Assembly (NCBI GenBank): GCA_016928195.1
Contig: JAFGLF010000044.1
Span: 124,001 to 188,000, forward strand
Reading direction: 5' to 3'
Origin: Elusimicrobiota bacterium
Lineage (GTDB): Bacteria; Elusimicrobiota; UBA8919
Length of the DNA: 64,000 nucleotides
Position numbers and translations under genes: made by a program. Every line of letters begins with the position of its first letter. Positions within the stretch are counted from its first letter, which is position 1. The notes beneath the pieces are model-generated. The model saw only the letters and a list, made by a program, of their open reading frames with translations. It made no database searches and had not been told where the DNA came from. Below are positions 26,362 to 35,136 of this stretch, piece by piece.

Positions 26362-27900
26362 TCATGGTGTATTCTGCACAGCAAGGTTTACCTTATTGCC
26401 CGTAATCTCCTCGAAATATTCTTTTCTGTCAAGAAAATACATTTTTTCCAAAGTAAAGTTCTGATAAGTTTCCACTATCAGCGTAACATCCTGGTTGCGG
26501 TTCAGTTTAACCTGCAGGCTTTTAACTTTCTGTTTATGCGACGCATCCAGCGAATTGGCAATTCTCAACAGCGCACTTAGTTTCTGAACCAGTATCTGTT
26601 TATCCAGGGGGAGGGAACTATAAAGAACATGCGTATTCTTTGGGGTACCCCTGCGGTGATAACGCGCAATACACGCAATGATTTTTACTTCGTCATCTGT
26701 CAGCCTGAACAATCTCGAACAGCTTATTATATATTCCGTATGTTTATGATGTGACCTGTTGTGTATAAAAAGCCCGATATCGCGCAGATAAGCCGCAAGT
26801 ATAAGGTATAAAGAGTCCTCTTCATTTATACCGAGATGCCCCTTTAAAGCATCGAACAATACCTGTGACAAATGCGCCACCTGCTTGGCATGATTTAAAT
26901 CCACGTTAAACTTCCGGCACAGAAAACGTGCCGCGGAAACAAGCTGGTTTGTTTTATTATATTTTTCGGCAAGCTCAACATTCAGAAGAATATTGGCCAA
27001 AATCGCTTCTGCAAGCGAAGTATTAAAAATATAAATATGTTTGTTCTTGGTCAGGCTGAAAAAGTTATTCAGGATTATTGCATACTCGGTAATTACATCC
27101 GCTATATCCAGGGGGATTTTATACTCCCTGGCTATCTCTTCCACTCTTTTGTCTACCAACTGCATCATAAAGGTCTCGGCATCCTTGGCTCCGAGCTGAT
27201 AAAATTTTTCTTCTTCTTTTTTTTCCCTGGCCAAAATCTGCTGAATATATAACGAATAATTTTCATCGATAAGTATGATGTCATCCATATGGATTTCGGG
27301 GATATTCCTTTTCAGATACTGGAATGCATTTCCTATATATTCCTTAACCACCTCATGGTTCTCTTCCATACTTCCGTCCAGTTTATTCATAAGCTGTCTT
27401 ATACGCATGGTACCCACAGGAAGGGCAAAATTCGACAGTATCAAACCCTTTCCCATCATAGAAACATCCAAACTTCCGGCACCCAGTTCTGCAATCAGCA
27501 GATTTTTCATATGAATCGGATAGGTTTTTTTCAGCATATAAGATAAGTATGAATCGCTGTAGTAAACAACATCTCCTGCGGTAAATACCTCTATCTTAAA
27601 ACCTGTTCTTCTTAAAACAGCATCTATAAAAATATCCCTGTTCCTGGCTTCGCGTACAGCGGTAGTAGCGATTACAATAACATTCCTGGTTTCGTATTCA
27701 TCCAGTACCTGCTTGTATTTACCCAGAATACTGACGGTCTGGTTTATTATTTCCTGCGATATACGTCCCTTGAGAAAAGTATGTTTGCCTATAGGAACTA
27801 TATTCTTCAGGTGTTCCAGAATTTTTATATCCTTTTTTACCAGTTCGCCGATACTCAATTTAATAGAGTTGGATCCGATATCGATAACGCCTGCTCTCAT
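26362..27900 (-). CDS. ppx: Ppx/GppA family exopolyphosphatase
   Basis: Degrades polyphosphate, or pppGpp in the GppA branch. The 512-residue protein has an N-terminal actin-like ASKHA phosphatase domain: VIDIGSNSIKLSIGEL at the start, ATTAVREARN, LIAELGAGSLDVSMM, LPVGTMRIRQL. The C-terminal part is an HD-type helical domain in which the first His is replaced (RDIGLFIHNRSHHK), so this domain is probably not a metal phosphohydrolase. It is the first gene of a minus-strand run that continues with ppk1, the CHAD gene and the HD-phosphoesterase gene. Exopolyphosphatase activity is likely but GppA activity cannot be excluded. Confidence 0.9.
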   Translation of the reverse strand: MRAGVIDIGSNSIKLSIGELVKKDIKILEHLKNIVPIGKHTFLKGRISQEIINQTVSILGKYKQVLDEYETRNVIVIATTAVREARNRDIFIDAVLRRTGFKIEVFTAGDVVYYSDSYLSYMLKKTYPIHMKNLLIAELGAGSLDVSMMGKGLILSNFALPVGTMRIRQLMNKLDGSMEENHEVVKEYIGNAFQYLKRNIPEIHMDDIILIDENYSLYIQQILAREKKEEEKFYQLGAKDAETFMMQLVDKRVEEIAREYKIPLDIADVITEYAIILNNFFSLTKNKHIYIFNTSLAEAILANILLNVELAEKYNKTNQLVSAARFLCRKFNVDLNHAKQVAHLSQVLFDALKGHLGINEEDSLYLILAAYLRDIGLFIHNRSHHKHTEYIISCSRLFRLTDDEVKIIACIARYHRRGTPKNTHVLYSSLPLDKQILVQKLSALLRIANSLDASHKQKVKSLQVKLNRNQDVTLIVETYQNFTLEKMYFLDRKEYFEEITGNKVNLAVQNTP

Positions 27901-28132
27901 ATATTATCACCCTTGTCACCGAATTACACAAAAAAATACCCGAATTACACAAATAAAATTCATTCGTCCGCCTTCGCCGGCTGGCGAATGGCGGATTCGT
28001 TGTAATTCGTGTTATTCGTATTTTTCTATTATACCTGATTTTCTCTCATAAATCAAGCAAATAATAACAATCCGGAAATGCAGTTTTTGTATCCGCTACT
28101 ATCTACCTATCTACCTGTCTACCTATTTACTT

Positions 28133-28153
28133 GTCCTGAGCTTGTCGAAGGAC
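28133..28153. repeat. GTCCT...AGGAC repeat of a type seen in many bacterial genomes
   Basis: The 21-bp sequence GTCCTGAGCTTGTCGAAGGA(C) with short inverted ends resembles the intergenic TCCTTCGACAAGCTCAGGA sequence that recurs in unrelated bacterial genomes. Only one copy was noticed in this window. Confidence 0.5.
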
Positions 28154-28195
28154 TCTTACCTCGTTTTTAAAAATTTACACCCATGCAGAAAAGAC

Positions 28196-28223
28196 TTGAC
28201 AAATTTCTCATTTTTTATATACT
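28196..28223 (+). promoter_or_regulatory. Sigma-70-type promoter of smc
   Basis: Perfect -35 TTGACA (28196-28201), 16-bp spacer, TATACT (28218-28223), about 60 bp before the smc start codon. Confidence 0.65.
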
Positions 28224-28284
28224 TTATAAAAGATGGTAAAAAAATACACTTAGTTAGCAAAATAAAATAATTAATGGAGCGGTT

Positions 28285-31200
28285 ATGCAACTAAAATCAG
28301 TAGAGCTGTATGGATTCAAATCCTTTGCCGACAAAACGTTTTTGAATTTCGGTGAAGGAATTACCGGTATTGTCGGGCCAAACGGCTGCGGAAAAACAAA
28401 TATTACGGACGCAATAAAATGGGTGCTTGGCGAACAATCGGCAAAATCTCTGCGCGGCTCAAAAATGGAAGATGTCATATTCAACGGTACAACCTCCAGA
28501 AAAGCAACATCCCTTTCGGAAATAACCCTGACATTCGACAACTCGAAAAATGTTCTTCCTATCGATTATTCCGAAGTAAGCGTAACAAGGCGTCTCTACC
28601 GCTCCGGAGAATCGGAATATTTACTGAACAAAACACCGGTCCGGCTCAAAGACATACGGTCGCTGTTCCTGGATACGGGCATAGGCACAAGTTCGTACTC
28701 CATAATGGAGCAGGGAAAAATCGATTTTATACTTCAGTCCAAACCCGAAGAGAGAAGAAACATATTCGAGGAAGTGGCAGGTGTTTCCAAATACAAAGTA
28801 AAACGGGAAGAAGCACTGAGGAAACTCGAACGTGTCGGACAGGACATGCTCCGTCTTAACGACATTTTATCCGAACTGGAATCCCAGAAAAGCAAACTTG
28901 ATTCACAGGCAAGAAAAGCAAAGCAGTACCAGAAATACCTGAACGAACTTAAAACATACGAGATTAATTCATTGGTAAAAAAATATTTCGAAATTAAGGA
29001 TTTAAATACCGCAAAAACCAAAGAACTGGAAGCGGTCAATGAAAAAAACCTGCAGATATCGGTCAAAATAGACGAGGTGGATGCCAATTACTCCAAAGTA
29101 AAGATAAATCTTACAGCCAAAGAAGACGAACTTATAGCAAAACGGACAGAGGCAAACAGGATTGATTCTTCGATACAGCTGTTAAAAGAACGTATTTCAC
29201 TGGCAGAAACCGGAAAAACGGAACTTTTAGAACGCAACCAGGAGGCACAGAACGAAATACAGCAGGGAGAAACCGACCTGAACAACTACTCCAACGAACA
29301 TAAAGATATAACGCGCCGGCTGGAAGAGTATGAATCCGTTGTCGCTTCCTCCAACGAAGTTCTTTCCAAAAAAACAGAGGAAAAAAACAAACTGGAATCG
29401 GAAATCTCGGAATTAGCCAAAGAAATCGAATCCGCAAGAGAAGAAATTTTCAGTATCGCCACAACGACTACGGAACTGAACAACAAAATTCTTAATGACG
29501 AACACCTCCTCTCGGAATTGAATCAGCGTATAGAAAAAACCCGGGTCCAGAAAGAAGAGACGACAGCCCAAAAAGACGAAAAAGAAAAAAATCTCAACGA
29601 ATTAAAAACCGAGATTCAGGGCATCCAGAAACTTCTGGAAGAAAAAAGCAAAGAAGGGACGGAACAAAACGAGAAGAAGCTTCAGCTTAACCGGACAATA
29701 GAACAGCTCCAAAACCGGCTTTTCGAAAAGAAAAACACCCTGGCACAGATTAATGCACGCCTCGAATCCCTGACCGGTTCTTCCAATTACGAGTTAAACC
29801 AGAAAATCAAACAAACCTTTCCGGACAAAATTTACGGAACGGTAAGCGAGCTTATTTCGGTCAGAGATACCGCCGATATGCATATATTACAGTCGGCACT
29901 GGGCGAAAAAAGCGATTATCTTATCTGCGATACCCCGCAAACAGCATTCGAAGTCATCGACTGGCTTAAAAACACCCGGGAAATGAACGGCTGGGCTTCA
30001 TTTCTAGTTCTGTCGGATATAGAAAAAATAGGTATAAGCCAGCCCGGCGTTTTCTCGGGCAAACTGCTTACTGAACTTATCGACTGCAAACCGGAATTCA
30101 GGAAGACGGTTGAATTCCTTCTCGCCAATGCTGTGCTTCAAAAAGAGAATATACACATACCGGGAATAATCCAGGGCGGCAAAAAAACCGGAGTAAAAAA
30201 AGGCGGCCTGGAAATAACAAACGACATAAAAAATCTCAAAAAAGAAATCGAAACGGTAAACGACGGTATTTCCGAAACAGAATCTCTTCTGCAAAATTCT
30301 CAAAAAGAAATCGCAGACATCGAATCCTGGTTAAAGGATAATTCGGAAACAATCGAAACATGCAAAAACAACCTGCTGATCTCTTCCAAAAACCTTGCGA
30401 CCCTGGAAGAATCATTAAAAACTTCCGGCAACTTCCTGCAGTTACTGGCAAACGAACACGAAGAGTTTCTGAAACAGAAGGCATTCAGGGAAAATACCGT
30501 CTCCCAGAACAAACAGATACTGTCCAGGAAATCCGAGAGGGAAACAACGGCTAAAACCCGGCTTTCCGAAATGCTGGCACATAATCAGAAATGCCAGGAC
30601 AGCATAAAAAACATCTCCGGGGAAATAACCAGAATGACAGTGGACTTCTCTGTCAAAAACTCGCAGCTGTCGCACTTAAAGGACAATTTAAAGAATATCT
30701 CCGGCAACATGGAATCCGCCGGAATAAAAATAGAAAAGGCAAAAAAATGGCTTACCGGCTCCGGTACAAAACTGTCGGAATTCGAAAAAACCCTGAAGAA
30801 CTCAGCGGAAGAAATCAACCGTATTACGGTTTCCAAAGACAGCATGGACGACGTCGTTAAATCAGTGGAGAAAGCAAGGGACGAGATAAAAAACGAAATC
30901 CTGGATATCGAAAACACACTGCGGGAATTAAGAATCTCCCAGCAGAAAATTCAGGATGAGATGAGGGGGATAGACCGTTCGGTATCCGCGACCGCATCGG
31001 AAATAAGGCAGATAGAAAACAGAATAAGGGAAGAAAAGGAAATCGCTTTTGAAGATGCAGTAAACAACTACCAGGAAATAACATTGACGCAGGACTCCGT
31101 AGAAAAACTTAAAAAGAAAATCGAGGCACTCGGAGCAGTAAACCTTGCCGCTCCGGAAGAATACGAACAGCTTGAACAGCGTTATAATTTCCTTTTCAGA

Positions 31201-31743
31201 CAGAAAACCGACCTGGAAAAGGCAAGGGAAGACCTTCACTCGGCAATAAACAAGATAAACATGACAACCAGACAGAATTTCCATAAAACCTTCATGATAG
31301 TACAGGATAACTTCAGAAAAATATTTACACAGCTTTTTGAAGGCGGTGAAGCAGACCTGCTCCTTACGGACGAAAGCAACCTGCTCGAAACAGGCGTTGA
31401 CGTCATCGCACAGCCGCCGGGAAAAAAACTACAGCATATATCGCTTCTTTCCGGAGGTGAAAGAGGGCTTACAGCCATAGCACTTCTGTTCGCAATATAC
31501 CTTGTAAAACCGGCACCCTTCTGCATCCTTGACGAAATCGACGGTCCGCTTGACGATGCAAATGTCTTGAGATTTACAAGAATGTTAAAAGAATTTGCCA
31601 AAACATCCCAGTTCTTCGTAATAACACACAACAAGCGCACGATGGAAGCAGCAAACATCCTTTACGGTATAACAATGGAAGAACTCGGTGTTTCCAAGAC
31701 CATATCCGTCAAACTGGAAGGCGAAAAAGTAGGCATCTCGTAA
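28285..31743 (+). CDS. smc: Chromosome segregation protein SMC
   Basis: ATPase that organises and segregates the chromosome as the core of the SMC-ScpAB complex. At 1152 residues it has normal length. N-terminal head with Walker A GPNGCGKT (residues 31-38) and the Q-loop region; coiled coil about 165-500; hinge about 510-660; return coiled coil to about 990; C-terminal head with signature LLSGGERGLTAIALLFAIY (about 1052-1070) and Walker B PFCILDEIDGPLDDAN. The ATG at 28285 has GGAGCGG upstream. Genes scpA and scpB are not in the window. Confidence 0.97.
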   Translation: MQLKSVELYGFKSFADKTFLNFGEGITGIVGPNGCGKTNITDAIKWVLGEQSAKSLRGSKMEDVIFNGTTSRKATSLSEITLTFDNSKNVLPIDYSEVSVTRRLYRSGESEYLLNKTPVRLKDIRSLFLDTGIGTSSYSIMEQGKIDFILQSKPEERRNIFEEVAGVSKYKVKREEALRKLERVGQDMLRLNDILSELESQKSKLDSQARKAKQYQKYLNELKTYEINSLVKKYFEIKDLNTAKTKELEAVNEKNLQISVKIDEVDANYSKVKINLTAKEDELIAKRTEANRIDSSIQLLKERISLAETGKTELLERNQEAQNEIQQGETDLNNYSNEHKDITRRLEEYESVVASSNEVLSKKTEEKNKLESEISELAKEIESAREEIFSIATTTTELNNKILNDEHLLSELNQRIEKTRVQKEETTAQKDEKEKNLNELKTEIQGIQKLLEEKSKEGTEQNEKKLQLNRTIEQLQNRLFEKKNTLAQINARLESLTGSSNYELNQKIKQTFPDKIYGTVSELISVRDTADMHILQSALGEKSDYLICDTPQTAFEVIDWLKNTREMNGWASFLVLSDIEKIGISQPGVFSGKLLTELIDCKPEFRKTVEFLLANAVLQKENIHIPGIIQGGKKTGVKKGGLEITNDIKNLKKEIETVNDGISETESLLQNSQKEIADIESWLKDNSETIETCKNNLLISSKNLATLEESLKTSGNFLQLLANEHEEFLKQKAFRENTVSQNKQILSRKSERETTAKTRLSEMLAHNQKCQDSIKNISGEITRMTVDFSVKNSQLSHLKDNLKNISGNMESAGIKIEKAKKWLTGSGTKLSEFEKTLKNSAEEINRITVSKDSMDDVVKSVEKARDEIKNEILDIENTLRELRISQQKIQDEMRGIDRSVSATASEIRQIENRIREEKEIAFEDAVNNYQEITLTQDSVEKLKKKIEALGAVNLAAPEEYEQLEQRYNFLFRQKTDLEKAREDLHSAINKINMTTRQNFHKTFMIVQDNFRKIFTQLFEGGEADLLLTDESNLLETGVDVIAQPPGKKLQHISLLSGGERGLTAIALLFAIYLVKPAPFCILDEIDGPLDDANVLRFTRMLKEFAKTSQFFVITHNKRTMEAANILYGITMEELGVSKTISVKLEGEKVGIS

Positions 31744-31759
31744 AAATAAATGCCGTTTC

Positions 31760-31882
31760 TAACATAGAACATAAGCTGAAAGTCCGCCTATGGCGGAAAC
31801 ATTAGAACTTAAGAACGCCGTTATATATTCTATCCTAGAACATAAGAACCTAAGAACATTAGAACTTAAGAACGCCGTTTTT
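31760..31882. repeat. Spacer repeat: TCCGCC palindrome and AGAACTTAAGAACGCCGTT words
   Basis: Between smc and the glycosyltransferase gene: AGTCCGCCTATGGCGGAAAC palindrome, then ATTAGAACTTAAGAACGCCGTTATAT, ATCCTAGAACATAAG words, and a second GAACGCCGTTTTTA ending 17 bp before the start codon. Part of the composite repeat family also seen at 23037, 34567 and 43383. Confidence 0.7.
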
Positions 31883-31896
31883 ACCTGTAACTTGCT

Positions 31897-32628
31897 ATGT
31901 CCTCAATAAACATATTATCAACAAGAATTGATAATATCACCCTTAATGAAGCCCCGGAACTTATCCATACCTTTTTAACCGACGGTAATCCGCACCAGAT
32001 AATAACTGCAAATCCTCTTATGCTTCTGGAAACCGGAAAAAATAATGAGCTGGAAAATGTTTTCCGTGACGCCTCTCTTATTATCCCTGAAAGTTCCGGA
32101 ATACACTGGGCAGCCAGATTCCTCAAAACACCGTTAAAAGAAAAAATCCCCGGCATTGATTTTATGGCATTCCTGTTAAACCATGCACAGGAAAAAGGTT
32201 ACTCCGTATTTTTTCTCGGAGCACGGGAAAAAGTCATCGTAAAAACCGTGGAAAATATAAAACAGCGATACCCGAAACTGAAAATTGCCGGATATAACAA
32301 CGGCTATTTTTCGGACAACGAATCAGCCGTGGTTTCAAAAATAAAAAATTCGCATGCGGACATCCTCTTCGCAGGGCTGAATACTCCGTTCCAGGAAACA
32401 TGGATACATAAAAACCTTAAAAACCTGAATGTTAAAATTGCGCTTGGAGTCGGAGGGAGCTTCGACGTTTTTTCGGAAAATTTAATGCGGGCACCGTTAT
32501 GGATGAGAAAGTCCGGCATAGAATGGCTTTTCCGGTTACTTCAGCAGCCGTGGCGGATACTAAGAATCACCAAACTCCCATTATTCATATTAAAAGTCCT
32601 CCACCAACGAATTACTTCGAACCAATAA
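31897..32628 (+). CDS. WecG/TagA/CpsF family glycosyltransferase
   Basis: Transfers an N-acetylaminosugar (ManNAc or ManNAcA in known members) to a lipid-linked intermediate for cell-surface polymers. The 243-residue length is typical. Recognised segments are ITANPLMLLE near residue 38, SGIHWAARFLK, VFFLGAREKV, AGYNNGYF, AGLNTPFQETWI and GVGGSFDVFSE followed by the amphipathic C-terminal tail. The usual PDG.G catalytic aspartate region reads PESSG, a conservative Asp-to-Glu change if aligned correctly. The start has no clear Shine-Dalgarno site; the spacer before it is repeat sequence. Confidence 0.87.
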   Translation: MSSINILSTRIDNITLNEAPELIHTFLTDGNPHQIITANPLMLLETGKNNELENVFRDASLIIPESSGIHWAARFLKTPLKEKIPGIDFMAFLLNHAQEKGYSVFFLGAREKVIVKTVENIKQRYPKLKIAGYNNGYFSDNESAVVSKIKNSHADILFAGLNTPFQETWIHKNLKNLNVKIALGVGGSFDVFSENLMRAPLWMRKSGIEWLFRLLQQPWRILRITKLPLFILKVLHQRITSNQ

Positions 32629-32636
32629 ACGCCGTT

Positions 32637-32800
32637 TATATTTCCAACTTTTAACCTTTAATTTTAACCTTCAACCTTTAACCTTGTAATTCTGTCTATT
32701 TATTTGTATAATTTATATACCATACGAATGAGGGAACACGAATATCAGCAACTGTTTTATTCGTGAAATTCGGGATAACATTCGCGGCCTTTTTCGTGTG
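32637..32800. repeat. Word-repeat spacer ahead of the metallophosphoesterase gene
   Basis: TTTTAACCTTTAATTTTAACC words (32648-32685), then a promoter, then ACACGAAT (about 32734) echoed by ATTCGTGAAATTCGGGATAACATTCG (32759-32783). The same plan of a word and its reverse complement occurs in many other spacers here. Confidence 0.55.
32684..32712 (+). promoter_or_regulatory. Sigma-70-type promoter
   Basis: TTGTAA (32684-32689), 17-bp spacer, perfect TATAAT (32707-32712), about 95 bp before the metallophosphoesterase start codon. It is embedded in word-repeat sequence. Confidence 0.55.
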
Positions 32801-32807
32801 CATTTAT

Positions 32808-33512
32808 ATGCGATATGCAATATTCTCTGATATTCATTCAAATATCGAAGCTTTGGAAGCAGTCCTGAAAGAACTTGAAAAAGAGAATATTGATAAGTAT
32901 ATCTGCTGCGGGGACATAGTCGGCTACGGCCCTGACCCCAACGAATGTATAGAAAGAGTGAGAAATATACATACAGTTGCAGGGAACCACGACAGAGCAG
33001 CAATAGGCCAGGTGGATATAAGCAAGTTTAACGACCGTGCAAAAGCAGCGATTCAATGGACAACTTCAGCCATAACCGGGGAAAATAAGAATTTTCTTGC
33101 TTCTCTGCCAAAAAAAATTGTAGGCGAGGACTTTACGATTGTTCACGGCAGTCCTAGAGACCCGATAAACGAATATCTTCTGGACATATTCGCCATGTCC
33201 GACAATATGGAATTCTTTACGACAAAGATGTGCTTTGTCGGCCACAGCCATCATCCGTTTATTTACAACCAGAATGACGGATTAACAAAAGTGGATGACG
33301 GACAAACAGCGGAAATTACCTCAAAAACAATAATAAACGTCGGCTCCGTGGGGCAGCCGCGCGACGGCGACAACAGGGCATGTTTTATAACCCTTGAAGA
33401 CAACCGGATAAAACTTTTCCGTATTAAGTATGATATAGAAGCGGTTCAGGAAAAAATGAAGAAACATAATCTTCCGGAATCGCTTATAACAAGATTGTCC
33501 CACGGCAGATAA
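32808..33512 (+). CDS. YfcE/MJ0936-type metallophosphoesterase
   Basis: A 234-residue calcineurin-like phosphoesterase with the full metal set: FSDIHSNIEALEAVL, CGDIVGYGPDPNECIE, AGNHDRAA, VHGSPRDP, GHSHHP and NVGSVGQPRDGDNRA. It is a stand-alone relative of the N-terminal half of the 21569-23023 fusion protein. I chose the ATG at 32808 because the upstream in-frame extension (from 32763) translates spacer words and the family begins MRYAIFSDIH. The physiological substrate is unknown; members hydrolyse phosphodiesters or act as protein phosphatases. Confidence 0.9.
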   Translation: MRYAIFSDIHSNIEALEAVLKELEKENIDKYICCGDIVGYGPDPNECIERVRNIHTVAGNHDRAAIGQVDISKFNDRAKAAIQWTTSAITGENKNFLASLPKKIVGEDFTIVHGSPRDPINEYLLDIFAMSDNMEFFTTKMCFVGHSHHPFIYNQNDGLTKVDDGQTAEITSKTIINVGSVGQPRDGDNRACFITLEDNRIKLFRIKYDIEAVQEKMKKHNLPESLITRLSHGR

Positions 33513-33606
33513 CATAAAGGCAATTACAAGTGAGCTAAAGTTTAAAGTGCCTAAAGTTAAGGATTAACCTTTAATTTTAACCTTTAACCTTTAACTTTTA
33601 ACCTTA
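33513..33606. repeat. Word-echo spacer ahead of trxB
   Basis: Left arm: ATTACAAGTGAGC, TAAAGTTTAAAGTGCC, TAAAGTTAAGG. Right arm: TTAACCTTTAATTTTAACC, TTTAACCTTTAAC, TTTTAACCTT. The right-arm words are the reverse complement of the left-arm words, so the transcript can fold on itself. The left arm shares the 20-mer CTAAAGTTTAAAGTGCCTAA with the ribH-nusB spacer. Confidence 0.65.
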
Positions 33607-33622
33607 TGAACGGAGTGAATAT

Positions 33623-34567
33623 ATGTACGATACCATAATCATCGGGGGAGGTCCTGCCGGTCTGACAGCAGGCATCTATGCCTCAAGAGCACGGCTGAAA
33701 ACATTACTTATCGACAATTATAATATCAACTGTCAGATGATTACAACCGACCTGATAGAAAACTTCCCCGGATTCCCTGAAGGTGTAAGAGGCACTGAAC
33801 TCCTGTCGAAACTTAAAACACAGGCAGAAAAGTTCGGCCTTAAAACCGTATCCGCGGAAGTAATATCTGCGGAATGTACACCTAAACAAATCAAAATAAA
33901 AACAGACAGCGAAACCTACACACCGCTTTCATTGATTGTAGCAACCGGTGCCGTACCGAGAGCATTAGATGTTCCCGGAGAAGCAGAGTTAAAAGGTAAA
34001 GGCGTTTCCTACTGTGCAACCTGCGATGCAGCATTTTTCAGGGATAAAACGGTAATTGCAGTCGGCGGAGGGAATACGGCAATAGAAGAAGCACTCTTCC
34101 TGACAAAATTTGCAAAGAAAATTTTTGTCGTACACCGCAGGGACAAACTGCGGGCAACGAAAATTCTGCAGGAAAGAGCATTCAAGAACAGCAAAATAGA
34201 GTTCTTATGGAACTCAAAAGTTATCGGCATCGGCGGAACCAATAAAGTGGAAAATGTTACCGTTGAAACCGTACGCAGTCCTTCCCCTCCAAAACGCGAA
34301 AAAGTAAACTGTGACGGCATTTTTGTATTTGTCGGCTATACGCCAAATACATCCTTCTTAAAAAATATAGTTAAACTGGATGAATCGGGATACATAATTA
34401 CCGATAACGAAATGAAAACCGGCAAAGACAATATCTTTGCCTGCGGCGACTGCAGGGCAAAAATGCTGAGACAGATTATTACCGCCTGCGGTGAAGGCGC
34501 ATCTGCAGCATTTTCGGCGGAAAAATATCTTGAAAAAATAAAGAAGACCGAATGCGAAACCTGTTGA
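33623..34567 (+). CDS. trxB: Thioredoxin reductase
   Basis: NADPH-dependent flavoenzyme that reduces thioredoxin; 314 residues, the normal low-molecular-weight type. FAD motif IIIGGGPAGLTAGIYAS at the N-terminus, redox disulfide SYCATCDAAFF (about residues 130-134), NADPH motif AVGGGNTAIEEALFL and HRRDKLRA, and C-terminal FAD motif NIFACGDCRAK. GGAG precedes the ATG at good spacing. It could serve the thioredoxin-like proteins of the ars operon. No gene partner in the immediate neighbourhood. Confidence 0.95.
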   Translation: MYDTIIIGGGPAGLTAGIYASRARLKTLLIDNYNINCQMITTDLIENFPGFPEGVRGTELLSKLKTQAEKFGLKTVSAEVISAECTPKQIKIKTDSETYTPLSLIVATGAVPRALDVPGEAELKGKGVSYCATCDAAFFRDKTVIAVGGGNTAIEEALFLTKFAKKIFVVHRRDKLRATKILQERAFKNSKIEFLWNSKVIGIGGTNKVENVTVETVRSPSPPKREKVNCDGIFVFVGYTPNTSFLKNIVKLDESGYIITDNEMKTGKDNIFACGDCRAKMLRQIITACGEGASAAFSAEKYLEKIKKTECETC

Positions 34568-34782
34568 GGTTCGATTTTTATCGGACCGAAATCCTCCGTG
34601 GAGGATGAATTCTGTCCGCCGTGGCAGAAACATAAGAACGCCGTTTCATCCTTGAACATAAGAACATTAGAACTTTAGAACATAAGAACGCCTTTTCATC
34701 CTTGAACATAAGAACATTAGAACTTTAGAACATAAGAACGCCGTTTTTTATCCCCGTCATTTGTCATTTTGTCTTTAGGGTC

Positions 34783-34811
34783 TTGACATTTCCGACGTTT
34801 TTTGATATTAT
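34783..34811 (+). promoter_or_regulatory. Promoter of the riboflavin operon
   Basis: Perfect TTGACA (34783-34788), 17-bp spacer, TATTAT (34806-34811). It lies just ahead of the FMN riboswitch, so transcription should start about 34818. Confidence 0.75.
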
Positions 34812-34821
34812 ATATATACTC

Positions 34822-34975
34822 TTCGGGGTTAGGTGCCTCTGCATGTCAAGGCAGGGAATTCCTTACCGGCGGTGAAAGTCCGCGACCCCGCCAAAAATAG
34901 TAATATTTAGGCGGATTGAATCTGTGAAATTCAGATACCGACGGTTACAGTCCGGATGATAGAAGAGCGATATTA
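34822..34975 (+). ncRNA. FMN riboswitch (RFN element)
   Basis: Recognised by its conserved blocks: CTTCGGGG at the start, CAGGGAATTCCTTACCGGCG followed by GTGAAAGTCCGCGACCC, a variable hairpin (GCCAAAAATAGTAATATTTAGGC), TGAAATTCAGATACCGACGG and TTACAGTCCGGATGATAGAA, then GAGCGATA. It binds FMN and controls the riboflavin genes that follow. An extra GTGCCTCTGCATGTCAAGG segment lengthens the first arm. The terminator at 35008 suggests transcriptional control: FMN binding favours termination. Confidence 0.93.
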
Positions 34976-35007
34976 GCAAGTTAACAAATTTGTTAATCAG
35001 TAAACTG

Positions 35008-35036
35008 ACCCCGAGGAATCTCCCGGGGTTTTTTTG
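35008..35036 (+). terminator. Intrinsic terminator of the FMN riboswitch
   Basis: ACCCCG (35008-35013) pairs with CGGGGT (35024-35029), followed directly by a run of T residues to 35035. It lies between the riboswitch and ribD, the usual place of the expression platform. Confidence 0.85.
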
Positions 35037-35072
35037 TTCACGGAGTCCCGATAAAATCGGGACGAGTAAACA

Positions 35073-35136
35073 ACCCCGCTGAGTGCGCTAAAATTATCCC
35101 TTAAGGAGAATTTTAGCGTATGCTATGAAGCGGGGT
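35073..35136 (+). promoter_or_regulatory. Nested hairpin enclosing the ribD translation start region
   Basis: Outer arms ACCCCGCT (35073-35080) / AGCGGGGT (35129-35136) and inner arms CGCTAAAATT (35086-35095) / AATTTTAGCG (35109-35118) are both perfect. An AGGAG sequence (35104-35108) sits in the apical loop, and GCGGGG of the outer arm is the nearest purine-rich site to the ribD ATG at 35146. It may control ribD translation or be another palindromic insertion. Confidence 0.55.

Larger units (their letters stand above)
27901..28284. other. 384-bp divergent spacer between ppx and smc
   Basis: No gene is visible. From left to right: CGAATTACAC words (27916-27957), a GC-rich palindrome CGCCTTCGCCGGCTGGCGAATGGCGGA region (27967-27995), the reverse-complement words GTAATTCGTGTTATTCG (27999-28017), CTACCTAT-type words (28100-28128), the GTCCTGAGCTTGTCGAAGGAC palindrome (28133-28153) and the smc promoter (28196-28223). 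Confidence 0.7.

Noticed and set aside
34257-34325. In-frame palindromic insertion in trxB (SPSPPKRE segment)
   Set aside because: The segment is short, not palindromic, and falls where thioredoxin reductases naturally vary.
34631-34745. CRISPR-like tandem repeats
   Set aside because: The repeats are adjacent 50-bp duplications without unique spacers and contain the dispersed GAACGCCGTT module; no cas genes are present.
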